A DNA stretch of 59,606 nucleotides from Acidobacteriota bacterium. GTDB taxonomy: Bacteria > Acidobacteriota > Thermoanaerobaculia > Multivoradales > Multivoraceae. This document shows, one piece after another, positions 16,330 to 24,281 of this stretch (position 1 is its first letter; each line of letters begins with the position of its first letter). The notes under the pieces were generated by a model that saw only the letters and a program-made list of their open reading frames with translations, was not told where the DNA came from and made no database searches. Location: contig JAPOXA010000123.1 of NCBI GenBank assembly GCA_026707325.1, forward strand, positions 1-59,606, in the 5' to 3' direction. A program made the translations under genes and the position numbers.

Positions 16330-18876
16330 CTAGCTCTTCTTGACACCCCGGCCCGTGGCGCCTTCTGGCGGCGTGTCCCGGAGAACTCCGGTGCCTTCCA
16401 ACTCGTCCACTCGCGACGGAGTGAATCCCAGGACCTCGACAAGGACCTCGCGGTTGTGCTCACCGAGGCAGGGCGCTCCACGCCGGTAGGTCGCGGGCGT
16501 CGCACTCAGGTGGATCGGAAGGCCGGGGTAGCGGCGACGGCCGACCTCGCGGTGATCGACCTCGGTCCAGAAGCCGCGCGCTTCGAGAAACGGGTCTTCC
16601 GCCATGTCGCGGGCGTCGGCGACCGGCGCCGCGGTGACGCCGGCGCTTTGCAGCCCGGTGACCAACTCGGCTCGTTCGCGGCCGCGCGTCCAGGCCTCGA
16701 TCAGACCGTCGATCCGGTCCTCGTCTGCCTGTCGTTGATCCAGCGACATCGCCGCGAGCGACTCGGGCAAGGCGGCCAGGCCGCACAGCGCCCGCCACTC
16801 GTCGTCGTCCTCGACGCTGATCGCGATCCACCGGTCCTCCCCCCGGCATGGGTAGCAGCCCTGAGGCGCCCGGCGCGGGTGGCGGTTGCCGCGCCTGGGT
16901 TCGACCGCTCCCCGAAGCTGCGCCGCCAGGATGTGGTCACCGAACATCGTCGCCATCGCCTCGACCATCGGCGTCTCGACCGTGCCGCCCCGGCCCTCCG
17001 CGGACTGCGAGCGGCCATACAGCATGGCCAGCGTTCCAACGGCGGTGTGCAGGGCGGTCATCGGATCCGGCCAGGCGATTCCGGAACGGTGCGGACCGCC
17101 GTCCCGGTAGCCGAGCGCGGACGTCAACCCCATCGTCGATTCGATCAACGGCCCGTAGGCCAGCCGGTCGCGGTAGGGACCGGAGTTGCCGAAACCGGGC
17201 ATCGAAACCGCGACCACGCCCGGATTCATCCCGTGCAGCCGCTCCGGGTCGAAGCCGAGCTTGGGCATGACCCGCGGGCTGAAGTTGTCGCAGACCACGT
17301 CCGCTTGCTCGACCAGCGCCTCGAAGACGCGCCGCCCCTCGGGCTCACCCAGTTCGAGTGTCACGGAGCGCTTGCCGCGGTTCATCTTGTTGAACGCGGC
17401 GCCGCGGTTGTATGGACGTTCACCCGCGTCGTTCTCCGGGAACAGGTGAGTGAGCCGAGCGATCCGTGCCGACCGGGTCGCAGGGCCGCGCGCCCAGGCG
17501 GCCTCGACCTTGATCACGTCCGCGCCGAGATCGCCCAGGATCCGGGTTGCCAGCGGCCCGGCCCAGACCCGGGTGAGATCGAGCACGCGAATCCCCTGAA
17601 GGGGCCCGTCGACCGACGCCGAAGGTCCCGAAGGTCCGCCACCCTTCTCCCATCCCGGCCGGCCCGCAACCCGGCCCGCTGCCGCTCCACCGGTTCCCGC
17701 CGCCGTGCCCCTGGTCGCACTCCGCCCAGACCAGCCCGCACCGTCGTCGAGCAATGGCGCCGTTCCGGTGAACGAGGAATCGACCAGCGGCGCTCCTGCT
17801 TCGCCGTTCAGGAGAAACGGCCCGCGCGGAACGAAAGGGCCGCTGTCGCCGTCGATCGGCACGAAGAAACCGCGAGCCCGGAAATGCGGATCGTCCAGCA
17901 CCTCGAGCGCATCGATCACCGGGCCGATCGGCACCCGCACCCGCTCACCCAGCTCGATGATCTCGGCCGCGGTGTGGGCCATCATCCACGGATCGATCGC
18001 GCGGTCGAACTCCTCCCGGTGTTCCGCCCGATCGGCATCCTCAGCGAAGCGCGGGTCTTCCAGGACGTGACCCAGACCCGCCGCGTCGAGGAACGGCTGA
18101 AGCATCTCCCGGCTCGGCATGGACAGCGCCACGTACCCGTCCTTGCAACGGTGAACACCGACCGGATGCCAGGGCCCGCCCTGCGAGTTGCCGACCCTGC
18201 CGAGAACGTAGCCGGCCTGGGTCCACATCACCGTCGTGTATTGGTGCAACGCCGCCAGCGCCTCCACATGCGAGACGTCGACCACCTGGCCGCGGCCGAT
18301 CGCGGGCCGGGCCAGCAGTGCCGCCAGACCGCCGATCACCGCGTGGGCCCCCGCCTGGCAGGACGAATGGAGTCCCGGCCGCGCGATGGGCTCCCGATCC
18401 GGCGCACCGTTCAGGTAAAGGTGGCCGGACCAGGCGTCGTCCGTGAACCCGTTCGACCGCGGCGGTCCCGCCTTGCCCCAGACCTCGCGCGCCGCAGAAC
18501 CCAGGCCGAACGGTGAGATCCGCAGCAGCACGGCCTGCGGCGCATCGGCCTCGTCGATCAGCGGTTCGAGCGGCCCCGGCGCGGCGCTTTCGATCACGAC
18601 ATCGACACCACCGCCCTCGATCAACTCCAGCACCTGCGCCCGGACGCCGTCCGCACTCTGCCGCAGACGCCCCGCGCGCTTTCCGACATTCAGGTACGCA
18701 TACTCCGCTCCGACGCCCCGCCAGCGCTCGCCAACCTCACGCCAGGGATCGCCTCCGGGCGGTTCAAGCCGCAGTACCTCGGCGCCACAGGCCGCCAGCA
18801 GTCGTCCCGCGTAGGCACCCGCGGGAGAGCCGGCGACCTCGATCACGCGTAGGTTGGAGCACGGATGATTCGTCAC
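16330..18876 (-). CDS. Double-domain CaiB/BaiF family CoA-transferase
   Basis: This 848-residue protein consists of two complete class III CoA-transferase units in tandem, where a normal CaiB/BaiF protein is about 400 residues. Unit 1 (about 8-390) begins LRVIEVAGSPAGAYAGRLLA. Unit 2 (about 425-835) begins GIRVLDLTRVWAGPLATRIL and carries the typical AFNKMNRGKRSVTLEL and DNFSPRVMPKLGF. The linker is Gly/Ala-rich. The reaction would be CoA transfer between carboxylic acids; the substrate is unknown. The GTG at 18876 has TACCGT ending 9 nt upstream. A similar double-domain gene of independent sequence lies at 24278-26701. Since class III enzymes dimerise as interlocked rings, a fused pair could form the ring from one chain. 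Confidence 0.9.
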   Translation of the reverse strand: MTNHPCSNLRVIEVAGSPAGAYAGRLLAACGAEVLRLEPPGGDPWREVGERWRGVGAEYAYLNVGKRAGRLRQSADGVRAQVLELIEGGGVDVVIESAAPGPLEPLIDEADAPQAVLLRISPFGLGSAAREVWGKAGPPRSNGFTDDAWSGHLYLNGAPDREPIARPGLHSSCQAGAHAVIGGLAALLARPAIGRGQVVDVSHVEALAALHQYTTVMWTQAGYVLGRVGNSQGGPWHPVGVHRCKDGYVALSMPSREMLQPFLDAAGLGHVLEDPRFAEDADRAEHREEFDRAIDPWMMAHTAAEIIELGERVRVPIGPVIDALEVLDDPHFRARGFFVPIDGDSGPFVPRGPFLLNGEAGAPLVDSSFTGTAPLLDDGAGWSGRSATRGTAAGTGGAAAGRVAGRPGWEKGGGPSGPSASVDGPLQGIRVLDLTRVWAGPLATRILGDLGADVIKVEAAWARGPATRSARIARLTHLFPENDAGERPYNRGAAFNKMNRGKRSVTLELGEPEGRRVFEALVEQADVVCDNFSPRVMPKLGFDPERLHGMNPGVVAVSMPGFGNSGPYRDRLAYGPLIESTMGLTSALGYRDGGPHRSGIAWPDPMTALHTAVGTLAMLYGRSQSAEGRGGTVETPMVEAMATMFGDHILAAQLRGAVEPRRGNRHPRRAPQGCYPCRGEDRWIAISVEDDDEWRALCGLAALPESLAAMSLDQRQADEDRIDGLIEAWTRGRERAELVTGLQSAGVTAAPVADARDMAEDPFLEARGFWTEVDHREVGRRRYPGLPIHLSATPATYRRGAPCLGEHNREVLVEVLGFTPSRVDELEGTGVLRDTPPEGATGRGVKKS

Positions 18877-18885
18877 GAAGCCGGC

Positions 18886-18891
18886 ACGGTA
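18886..18891 (-). promoter_or_regulatory. -10 TACCGT, leaderless spacing, CoA-transferase
   Basis: TACCGT on the minus strand ends 9 nt before the GTG at 18876, with no ribosome-binding site between. Confidence 0.45.
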
Positions 18892-18911
18892 GCAGCCGTC
18901 CAGGACCGTCG

Positions 18912-18917
18912 TATGCT
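18912..18917 (+). promoter_or_regulatory. -10 TATGCT before SDR gene
   Basis: TATGCT lies 44 nt before ATG 18962. The leader has GGAG about 11 nt before the start. It is divergent from the CoA-transferase promoter. Confidence 0.4.
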
Positions 18918-18961
18918 CACGCGCCGACCAGAACCAGACACAACCCTGGAGATCTCAGCCC

Positions 18962-19726
18962 ATGCCGATCCTCGACTTCAGCCTCACCGACCAGGTCGCA
19001 CTCGTAACCGGCGCTTCGCGCGGCATCGGCGAGGCCATCGCGCGCGGCTTCGCCGAGCAGGGGGCGACCGTGATCCTCGCGTCGCGGAAACAGGAAGGGC
19101 TCGACAAGGTCGCCGAGTCGATCGAGGGCGACGGCGGCAAGGCGGTTCCGATCGCCTGTCACGCCGGCAACGTGGAGCAGATCGCCGCGCTGTTCGAACG
19201 CATCGAGAGCGAGTTCGGGCGGCTCGACATCCTGGTGAACAACGCCGCCACGAACCCCTACTTCGGGCCCGCGATCGACATGCCGGAGTGGGCCTTCGAC
19301 AAGACGCTCGAGGTGAACCTCAAGGGCTACTTCGTGCATATCCAGCAGGCAGCGCGGCTGATGAAGAAGCAGGGCTCGGGCAACGTGATCAGCGTCGCCT
19401 CGATCGCCGGCCTGCGCCCCGGACCGAACGAGTTGACCTACGCGCTGACCAAGGCGGCGGTGCTGAACATGACCCGCGGCTGGGCCAAGGAGCTGGGCCA
19501 GTTCGGAATCCGGGTCAACGCGATCGCACCCGGCGTCGTTGAGACCTACTTCGCCAGCGTGCTCGTCGACTCCGAGGAGAAGCGGCAGGCGATCGCCAGC
19601 CGAACGCCGGTCGGGAGGCACGCACAGCCGAATGAGATCGCGGGGGCGGCGGTGTTCCTGGCCTCGAAGATGGGCAGCTACGTAACCGGCGCGACAATCG
19701 TGATGGACGGCGGGTCGTCGGCGTAG
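18962..19726 (+). CDS. Short-chain dehydrogenase/reductase (classical SDR)
   Basis: This 254-residue NAD(P)-dependent oxidoreductase has the N-terminal cofactor loop TGASRGIGEA, NNAATNP in the core, a catalytic serine region ISVASIAG (about 143-150) and YALTK (Y160, K164). The end is typical of the FabG-like branch (MDGGSSA). Lying divergent to a CoA-transferase and near acyl-CoA genes, it may act on a hydroxyacyl or alcohol intermediate, but the substrate is not visible. The stop is followed by two strong hairpins. Confidence 0.9.
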   Translation: MPILDFSLTDQVALVTGASRGIGEAIARGFAEQGATVILASRKQEGLDKVAESIEGDGGKAVPIACHAGNVEQIAALFERIESEFGRLDILVNNAATNPYFGPAIDMPEWAFDKTLEVNLKGYFVHIQQAARLMKKQGSGNVISVASIAGLRPGPNELTYALTKAAVLNMTRGWAKELGQFGIRVNAIAPGVVETYFASVLVDSEEKRQAIASRTPVGRHAQPNEIAGAAVFLASKMGSYVTGATIVMDGGSSA

Positions 19727-19739
19727 CGCGGACCGGAAA

Positions 19740-19776
19740 CCGGCGCTCCGCGCCGGATGCCGGCGAGGGCGCCGGC
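19740..19776. terminator. Two adjacent hairpins between convergent genes
   Basis: CCGGCGC-TCC-GCGCCGG (19740-19756) and GCCGGCG-AGGG-CGCCGGC (19759-19776), each with a perfect 7-bp stem, fill the 60-bp gap between the SDR and MTHFR stops. They lack a U-tract but look like a bidirectional terminator or mRNA-end stabiliser. Confidence 0.5.
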
Positions 19777-19786
19777 GCACCCGGTC

Positions 19787-21565
19787 TCAGAGTTCCGCGC
19801 GTCGCTGATCGTCCAGCGTGACAGCCGCTTCCAGCAGATAGCCCAGCAGGTCGCCGTCGACGTAGTCGTTGTCGACCACGTTGACCAGGAAGTAGGTGTC
19901 GTGAATGTGCCGCAAGAGGCGGCGCGACTCGCTGTCGTCGTCGTAGACCGCGGCCCAGGAAGTCAGCCAGAGGTCGAAGGCCTCGTCCTTCCACACCTCG
20001 AAAGAGCGGGGATCGACGATCGTCGGCTGCCGGATCTCACGACCCGGGAAGACGCCCCAGGTCACCGCGTTGACCGTGTCGCAGTTGCTGTGGGCGTTGC
20101 CGGTGCGGTCGATCGCGTGGTAGGTGAGACTCTCGTTCGCCTCGAGCGCGGCGAGCAGCGGCGGCACCTGTTCGGGCGACACGAAGAACTCCAGATACGC
20201 CTTCTGGTAGACGCGGCCGCCGGCGCCGCCCCAGCCCACCGCGTCGTCATCGGACGGCGCGCCATCCACGCGCGGCTGCGAGTTGATCGTCAGCAGCCCC
20301 GCCAGGTTCAGACGGACCAGGGCGTCCCGCAGCGGCTCGCTCTCCAGGTCGAGCGGCCAGTCGTACCAGGGAATGCCGTCCACGTCGCCGCGGCAGAAGC
20401 CGGCGAACACCTCGCGTACCTGCTGGATGGACTGTAGCTCCCGGCCCCAACGCTCGCGGGCAACTTCAGCCTTGACCGGCCGAAACGCGAGGTGGTGGTC
20501 CGCCAGGTCGCCGAACGCGGGCGATCCCGAGTCGCCCCAGCGGCCGTTGGGAAACTCGTCCCAGTCCTGGGTCCGGGCGAGGTAGCTCTTCGGCCGGTTG
20601 GCCCAGAAGATCGGCCGCACGTCCTCTTTGGGGCGCCGTACAGCGGTTGCGCTGCGCCACGGCAGCACCCGCTCGGCCCGCTCGGGCACGATGCCGAGCC
20701 GGTCAAGAATGATCTGCACCGATCTCTCGAGGTTCAGCGTGTAGAAGTGAAGACCGGGCGCTCCGCCATCGAGCAGCCGGCTGCAGATCCCGGTCAGCAC
20801 GTCCTGGCCGTACTCGCGCACCGAGGCGTCGTGAAACCGCCGCGCCTCGATCTCCCGCACGATCTCCGGCGGCGCGCTGGCGCCGAAGCCGGTGATCCGG
20901 TGAAAGGACTGGTAGCCGTTGATCGGCGCCAGACCGGGCACGACAGGGCAGTCGACGCCACGCTCGCGGCAGCCCTCGACGAAACGGAAGTAGAGCTCCG
21001 GCTCGAAGAACATCTGGGTGATGACGAAGTCCGCGCCTGCCGCCACCTTCTCCGCGAGGTGGTCCAGGTCGCGCTCCAGGCTCGGCGCCTCGGGGTGGCC
21101 TTCCGGGTAACCGCCGACGCAGATACCGAAGTGGTCGCCGTGCTCCTCCCGGATGAAGCGCACGAGGTCCGAGGCGTGCGAGAAGCCGTCCGCCACCGGC
21201 GACCAGGCGCCGCCGCCCCGCGGCGGATCGCCGCGTAGCGCCAGGATGTTGCCGATCCCCCGCTCGCGGCAGTCCCGGAGCACCGTGGCGATACGCTGCC
21301 TCGGCATGTTCGTGCACGTCAGGTGCATCATCGTCTCGAGGCCGAGCACGTTCTCGATCGTGCTCGCCAGCTCGAACGTCAGATCCGCCGTGCTGCCGCC
21401 GGCGCCCCACGTCACGTCGACGAACGCCGGCTCGAGACGGCCCATGCGCTCGATCCGCGCGTAGAGGTTCTCGATCCCGGCCTCCGTCTTCGGCGGGAAG
21501 TACTCGAACGAGTAGAAGGGCCGCCCCTCGGCGATCGCCGAGCGCAGCTTGTCGATCAGCTTCAC
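19787..21565 (-). CDS. metF: Methylenetetrahydrofolate reductase with eukaryote-type C-terminal domain
   Basis: This 592-residue protein reduces 5,10-methylene-THF to 5-methyl-THF for methionine synthesis. Residues 1-290 are the FAD-binding TIM barrel, with the catalytic Glu in FEYFPPKT (E21), THF/NADH-loop motifs such as LALRGDPPRGG, and QMFFEP. Bacterial MetF usually ends there. This one continues through a linker (PKEDVRPIFWANRPKSY) into a ~270-residue domain matching the SAM-responsive regulatory domain of animal and fungal MTHFR: DEFPNGRWG, GILTINSQP-like LLTINSQPRV, QKAYLEFF, AVTWGVFPGREI, FLVNVVDND. It starts at GTG 21565, overlapping the exonuclease stop (GTGA). Allosteric control by SAM is therefore plausible but unproven. 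Confidence 0.95.
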   Translation of the reverse strand: MKLIDKLRSAIAEGRPFYSFEYFPPKTEAGIENLYARIERMGRLEPAFVDVTWGAGGSTADLTFELASTIENVLGLETMMHLTCTNMPRQRIATVLRDCRERGIGNILALRGDPPRGGGAWSPVADGFSHASDLVRFIREEHGDHFGICVGGYPEGHPEAPSLERDLDHLAEKVAAGADFVITQMFFEPELYFRFVEGCRERGVDCPVVPGLAPINGYQSFHRITGFGASAPPEIVREIEARRFHDASVREYGQDVLTGICSRLLDGGAPGLHFYTLNLERSVQIILDRLGIVPERAERVLPWRSATAVRRPKEDVRPIFWANRPKSYLARTQDWDEFPNGRWGDSGSPAFGDLADHHLAFRPVKAEVARERWGRELQSIQQVREVFAGFCRGDVDGIPWYDWPLDLESEPLRDALVRLNLAGLLTINSQPRVDGAPSDDDAVGWGGAGGRVYQKAYLEFFVSPEQVPPLLAALEANESLTYHAIDRTGNAHSNCDTVNAVTWGVFPGREIRQPTIVDPRSFEVWKDEAFDLWLTSWAAVYDDDSESRRLLRHIHDTYFLVNVVDNDYVDGDLLGYLLEAAVTLDDQRRAEL

Positions 21566-22455
21566 GACGAAGCGGATCCTACGGCCACGCGCTCCGCCTG
21601 CTGGACGAGGCCGGGCGCGGCCAGCCGTGCGGCCACGGCCGCCAGCTCGGGCCGCGGTCCGCGCCAGCGCAGTTCGTCGACGGAACCGCTGACCGGCGCG
21701 TCGCGAACCAGGGTCGCGAGCTGCCGGAACAGCTCCGCCGACGCCCGTTCCTCGCGCAGAGTCGCCGCCAGACGGTCCCGCCCGCGCACCTTCACGCCCC
21801 ACTTCCACGGCTCCTCCGGGATCTCCTCCAGGTGGACGTAGTGCGAGAGCACCGCCGCCGCCGACTTGGCGCCCCAGCCGCGGAGGCCCGGGAAACCGTC
21901 GGCGCTGTCGCCGACCAGCGCCAGATAGTCCGGGATCGACTCCGGCTCGACGCCGAACTTCTCGCGGATGCCGTCGGCCTCCCAGCGCAGACCGCGACGG
22001 CGGTCCACCTGGACCGTCTTTCCGCCCCGGCCGGAGTCGACGCACTGGGCCAGGTCCTTGTCCGGCGTGCAGATGCGGACCTCGACGACACGCTCGTCAG
22101 CGGCCGCCATCGCGGCGCCGCTGGCGAGCCCGTCGTCCGCCTCGTGCTCGACCATCGGCCAGACGACGACTCCCAGAGCCGCCAGGGCCTCCTCGAGCAC
22201 CGGGAACTGCTTCAGGAGCTCCGGCTCGATCCCCTCGCCGGTCTTGTACCCGGGCCACATCCCGTTGCGGAACGACTCGATCACCTGGTCGGTCGCCACC
22301 GCCACGTGGGTCGCTCCATCGCGGAACATGCCGAGCACGGAGAAGACGACTCCACGCACCGCTCCCACCTCGAGCCCGTCCTCGTTGCGATAGTTCGGGG
22401 CGCCGAAGTGGTGGCGGAAGAGCTCGTAGGTGCCGTCGATCAGGTGGACGTACAT
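21562..22455 (-). CDS. 5'-3' exonuclease family (Pol I N-terminal-like) protein
   Basis: This 297-residue stand-alone nuclease of the FEN/Pol I 5'-nuclease family has metal-binding aspartates in HLIDGTYEL (D7), VATD, EHEADDG and CTPDKD. The helix-hairpin-helix-like DNA-binding region is VGDSADGFPGLRGWGAKSA. Such proteins remove RNA primers or flap structures. ATG 22455 was chosen because the conserved strand YVHLIDG starts immediately. An upstream ATG (22494) would add 13 non-conserved residues. It is translationally coupled to the MTHFR gene, a pairing without an obvious biochemical link. Confidence 0.85.
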   Translation of the reverse strand: MYVHLIDGTYELFRHHFGAPNYRNEDGLEVGAVRGVVFSVLGMFRDGATHVAVATDQVIESFRNGMWPGYKTGEGIEPELLKQFPVLEEALAALGVVVWPMVEHEADDGLASGAAMAAADERVVEVRICTPDKDLAQCVDSGRGGKTVQVDRRRGLRWEADGIREKFGVEPESIPDYLALVGDSADGFPGLRGWGAKSAAAVLSHYVHLEEIPEEPWKWGVKVRGRDRLAATLREERASAELFRQLATLVRDAPVSGSVDELRWRGPRPELAAVAARLAAPGLVQQAERVAVGSASS

Positions 22456-22484
22456 GGCGGGCGCCGCATCCGGGTGACTCCGGC

Positions 22485-22490
22485 AAGCTA
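22485..22490 (-). promoter_or_regulatory. -10 TAGCTT for exonuclease-MTHFR operon
   Basis: TAGCTT on the minus strand lies 29 nt before ATG 22455. It shares two bases (TA) with the opposing hexamer of the serine hydrolase gene. Confidence 0.35.
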
Positions 22491-22494
22491 CCAT
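22489..22494 (+). promoter_or_regulatory. -10 TACCAT, leaderless spacing, serine hydrolase
   Basis: TACCAT ends 8 nt before ATG 22503. It overlaps the opposing TAGCTT, so the two divergent promoters would exclude one another. Confidence 0.45.
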
Positions 22495-22502
22495 CAGCCG
22501 CC

Positions 22503-24281
22503 ATGGCCCGATTCGCCGCCCTGTTCTGGACCGTCTGCGCGGCGGGCCTTCAGCCCGCAGCGGCCGTCGTTGAACTGCCCGGCGATCCTCTCGCCGGCTC
22601 GGGCGACGTCGCGCGGACCCTGCTGCCGGCGTCCCAGCTCCTCGCCGGCGAACTCCCGACGCCCGTCGACAACGCGGCCTTCGCCCTGCCGGAGAACGCC
22701 GCTCCGCCGCGCCACGAGGTGCGAGGCACGCTGCAGCTCTTCGGCGGCAGCGGCGCCTCCTGGACCGTCCACCACGACACCTACCTGCGGGCGGACGAGC
22801 CGCCGATCGTCTCCGCCCTGCGCCGCATCCCGCGGCTCGACGTCGTCCTGGTCCAGGGCGGCTCCCACCTGGTGCCCGCCAACCGCGCGCTCCGCTACAC
22901 CCGCGACGCGTACTGGAACGTCATCGTCGGCCCGGGCCGGATCTGGAGCGAGAACGGCGACGGCGGCAGGAGCCGGGCCTCGCTGCCGATCACTCTGGTC
23001 GAGCGCAACCAGAACTGCGCCTACCACGGCGTCGTGTCCTTCCTGTTCGACGGCGGCGCCACCTCGCCGGCGGCCTTCCAGGCCACCCAGGAAACCTGCA
23101 AGTACTTCAAGTTCGACCTCTGGGCCGCGAGCCCCACCCGCTTCACCGCCGGCGAGCCGCCCGAGGCGGGCGCCCTGCTCGAGGCTTACGCCGCCGAAGC
23201 CGCCTCGCGGCTGCCCGTCCGGCCGATCGAACGGATCCGGGAAGACCACCCGCGCGCCCAGGTCTACCCGCAGGCCTTCGGCGGCGGCTTCGACCGCGAG
23301 CACCTCACCGCGTTCGGCGTCTCCTTCGGCGGAGTCCACTACCAGGGCCCGGTCCACACCCGCCACGGCGACTACCCGTATCCCGAGCAAGTCCGGCTGC
23401 CGTCCTACTCGACGGCCAAGACCGCGGTCGGCGCCGTCGCGCTGATGCGGCTGGCGCAGCGGGACGGCTTCGACGTGACCGAACTCGAGCTCAGGGACTA
23501 CGTGCCCAAGCCGCCCCGGGGCAGCTTCCACGGTGTGACCTTCGAGCACGCCCTCGACATGGCGACCGGTCACTACTGGGACACCGGCGACCAGGACGAC
23601 GAGAAGAACTCGACGACCGAGCTGAACTTCTTCGTGCCGGAGCACCGGAACCGCAAGCTGCGGGGCGCGTTGGCCTATCCGACGAAGGAGCCGCCCGGAG
23701 AGCGCTGGGTGTACCACACGACGGACGCCTTTCTGCTGTCCGTGGCCATGAGCGGGTACCTGGGGAAGGCGGCGGGCGCCTCGTCCAGGGAACCCGCGGA
23801 CCTGCTGGAGTTCCTGGCCGCCGAGGTCTACGGGCCGTTGGGTGTCTCCGCCGGGGCGCTCCAGTCGCTGCGCACGGACAACCGGGCCGACGGCTACGTC
23901 TTCGGCGGCTACGGCATGTTCTGGACCCCGGACGACATCCTGAAGATCGCCAACCTGCTGAACGCCCAGCGCGGCCGGATCGGCGACCGGCAGGTACTCC
24001 ATCCGGGCATGGTGGCCGCCGCCATGCAGGAAGACGAGGACGACCGCGGCCTGGACGCCGTCCACAACGGCCACCCGAACAAGTACAACAACTCCATCTG
24101 GTCGCGCCAAATCCAGGTGACCGACGGAACCGGCACGCAGCAGGTTTGGGTGCGGCAGATGCTCGGCTACGGCGGCATCGGCGTTCTCATGCTGCCGAAC
24201 GGCGCCGTCTTCTACTACTTCGGCGACAAGGACCAGCACGACTGGCTGCGATCCGCGAGGGAGGCCTACAAGCTCCGATGA
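22503..24281 (+). CDS. Exported serine hydrolase, beta-lactamase/DD-peptidase fold
   Basis: This 592-residue protein begins with a signal peptide (MARFAALFWTVCAAGLQPAAA). The first ~250 residues form an unassigned N-terminal domain. The C-terminal ~300 residues are of the class C beta-lactamase/esterase type, with the nucleophile in SYSTAKTAVG (S303, K306), YHTTDAF in place of the YxN/YxS motif, and a late GGIGVL that may replace the KTG/HxG triad strand. Likely activity is periplasmic ester or amide hydrolysis. The stop overlaps the start of the CoA-transferase gene (ATGA), so the two are probably one operon. Confidence 0.82.
   Translation: MARFAALFWTVCAAGLQPAAAVVELPGDPLAGSGDVARTLLPASQLLAGELPTPVDNAAFALPENAAPPRHEVRGTLQLFGGSGASWTVHHDTYLRADEPPIVSALRRIPRLDVVLVQGGSHLVPANRALRYTRDAYWNVIVGPGRIWSENGDGGRSRASLPITLVERNQNCAYHGVVSFLFDGGATSPAAFQATQETCKYFKFDLWAASPTRFTAGEPPEAGALLEAYAAEAASRLPVRPIERIREDHPRAQVYPQAFGGGFDREHLTAFGVSFGGVHYQGPVHTRHGDYPYPEQVRLPSYSTAKTAVGAVALMRLAQRDGFDVTELELRDYVPKPPRGSFHGVTFEHALDMATGHYWDTGDQDDEKNSTTELNFFVPEHRNRKLRGALAYPTKEPPGERWVYHTTDAFLLSVAMSGYLGKAAGASSREPADLLEFLAAEVYGPLGVSAGALQSLRTDNRADGYVFGGYGMFWTPDDILKIANLLNAQRGRIGDRQVLHPGMVAAAMQEDEDDRGLDAVHNGHPNKYNNSIWSRQIQVTDGTGTQQVWVRQMLGYGGIGVLMLPNGAVFYYFGDKDQHDWLRSAREAYKLR

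Noticed and set aside
16195..18516. 773-codon plus-strand frame
   Set aside because: It is antisense to the double-domain CoA-transferase, has low-complexity composition and no conserved segment.
21566..22045. N-terminal extension of the MTHFR frame
   Set aside because: It overlaps the exonuclease gene in another frame and is Arg/Gly/Ala-rich. The GTG at 21565 gives a normal N-terminus and stop-start overlap.
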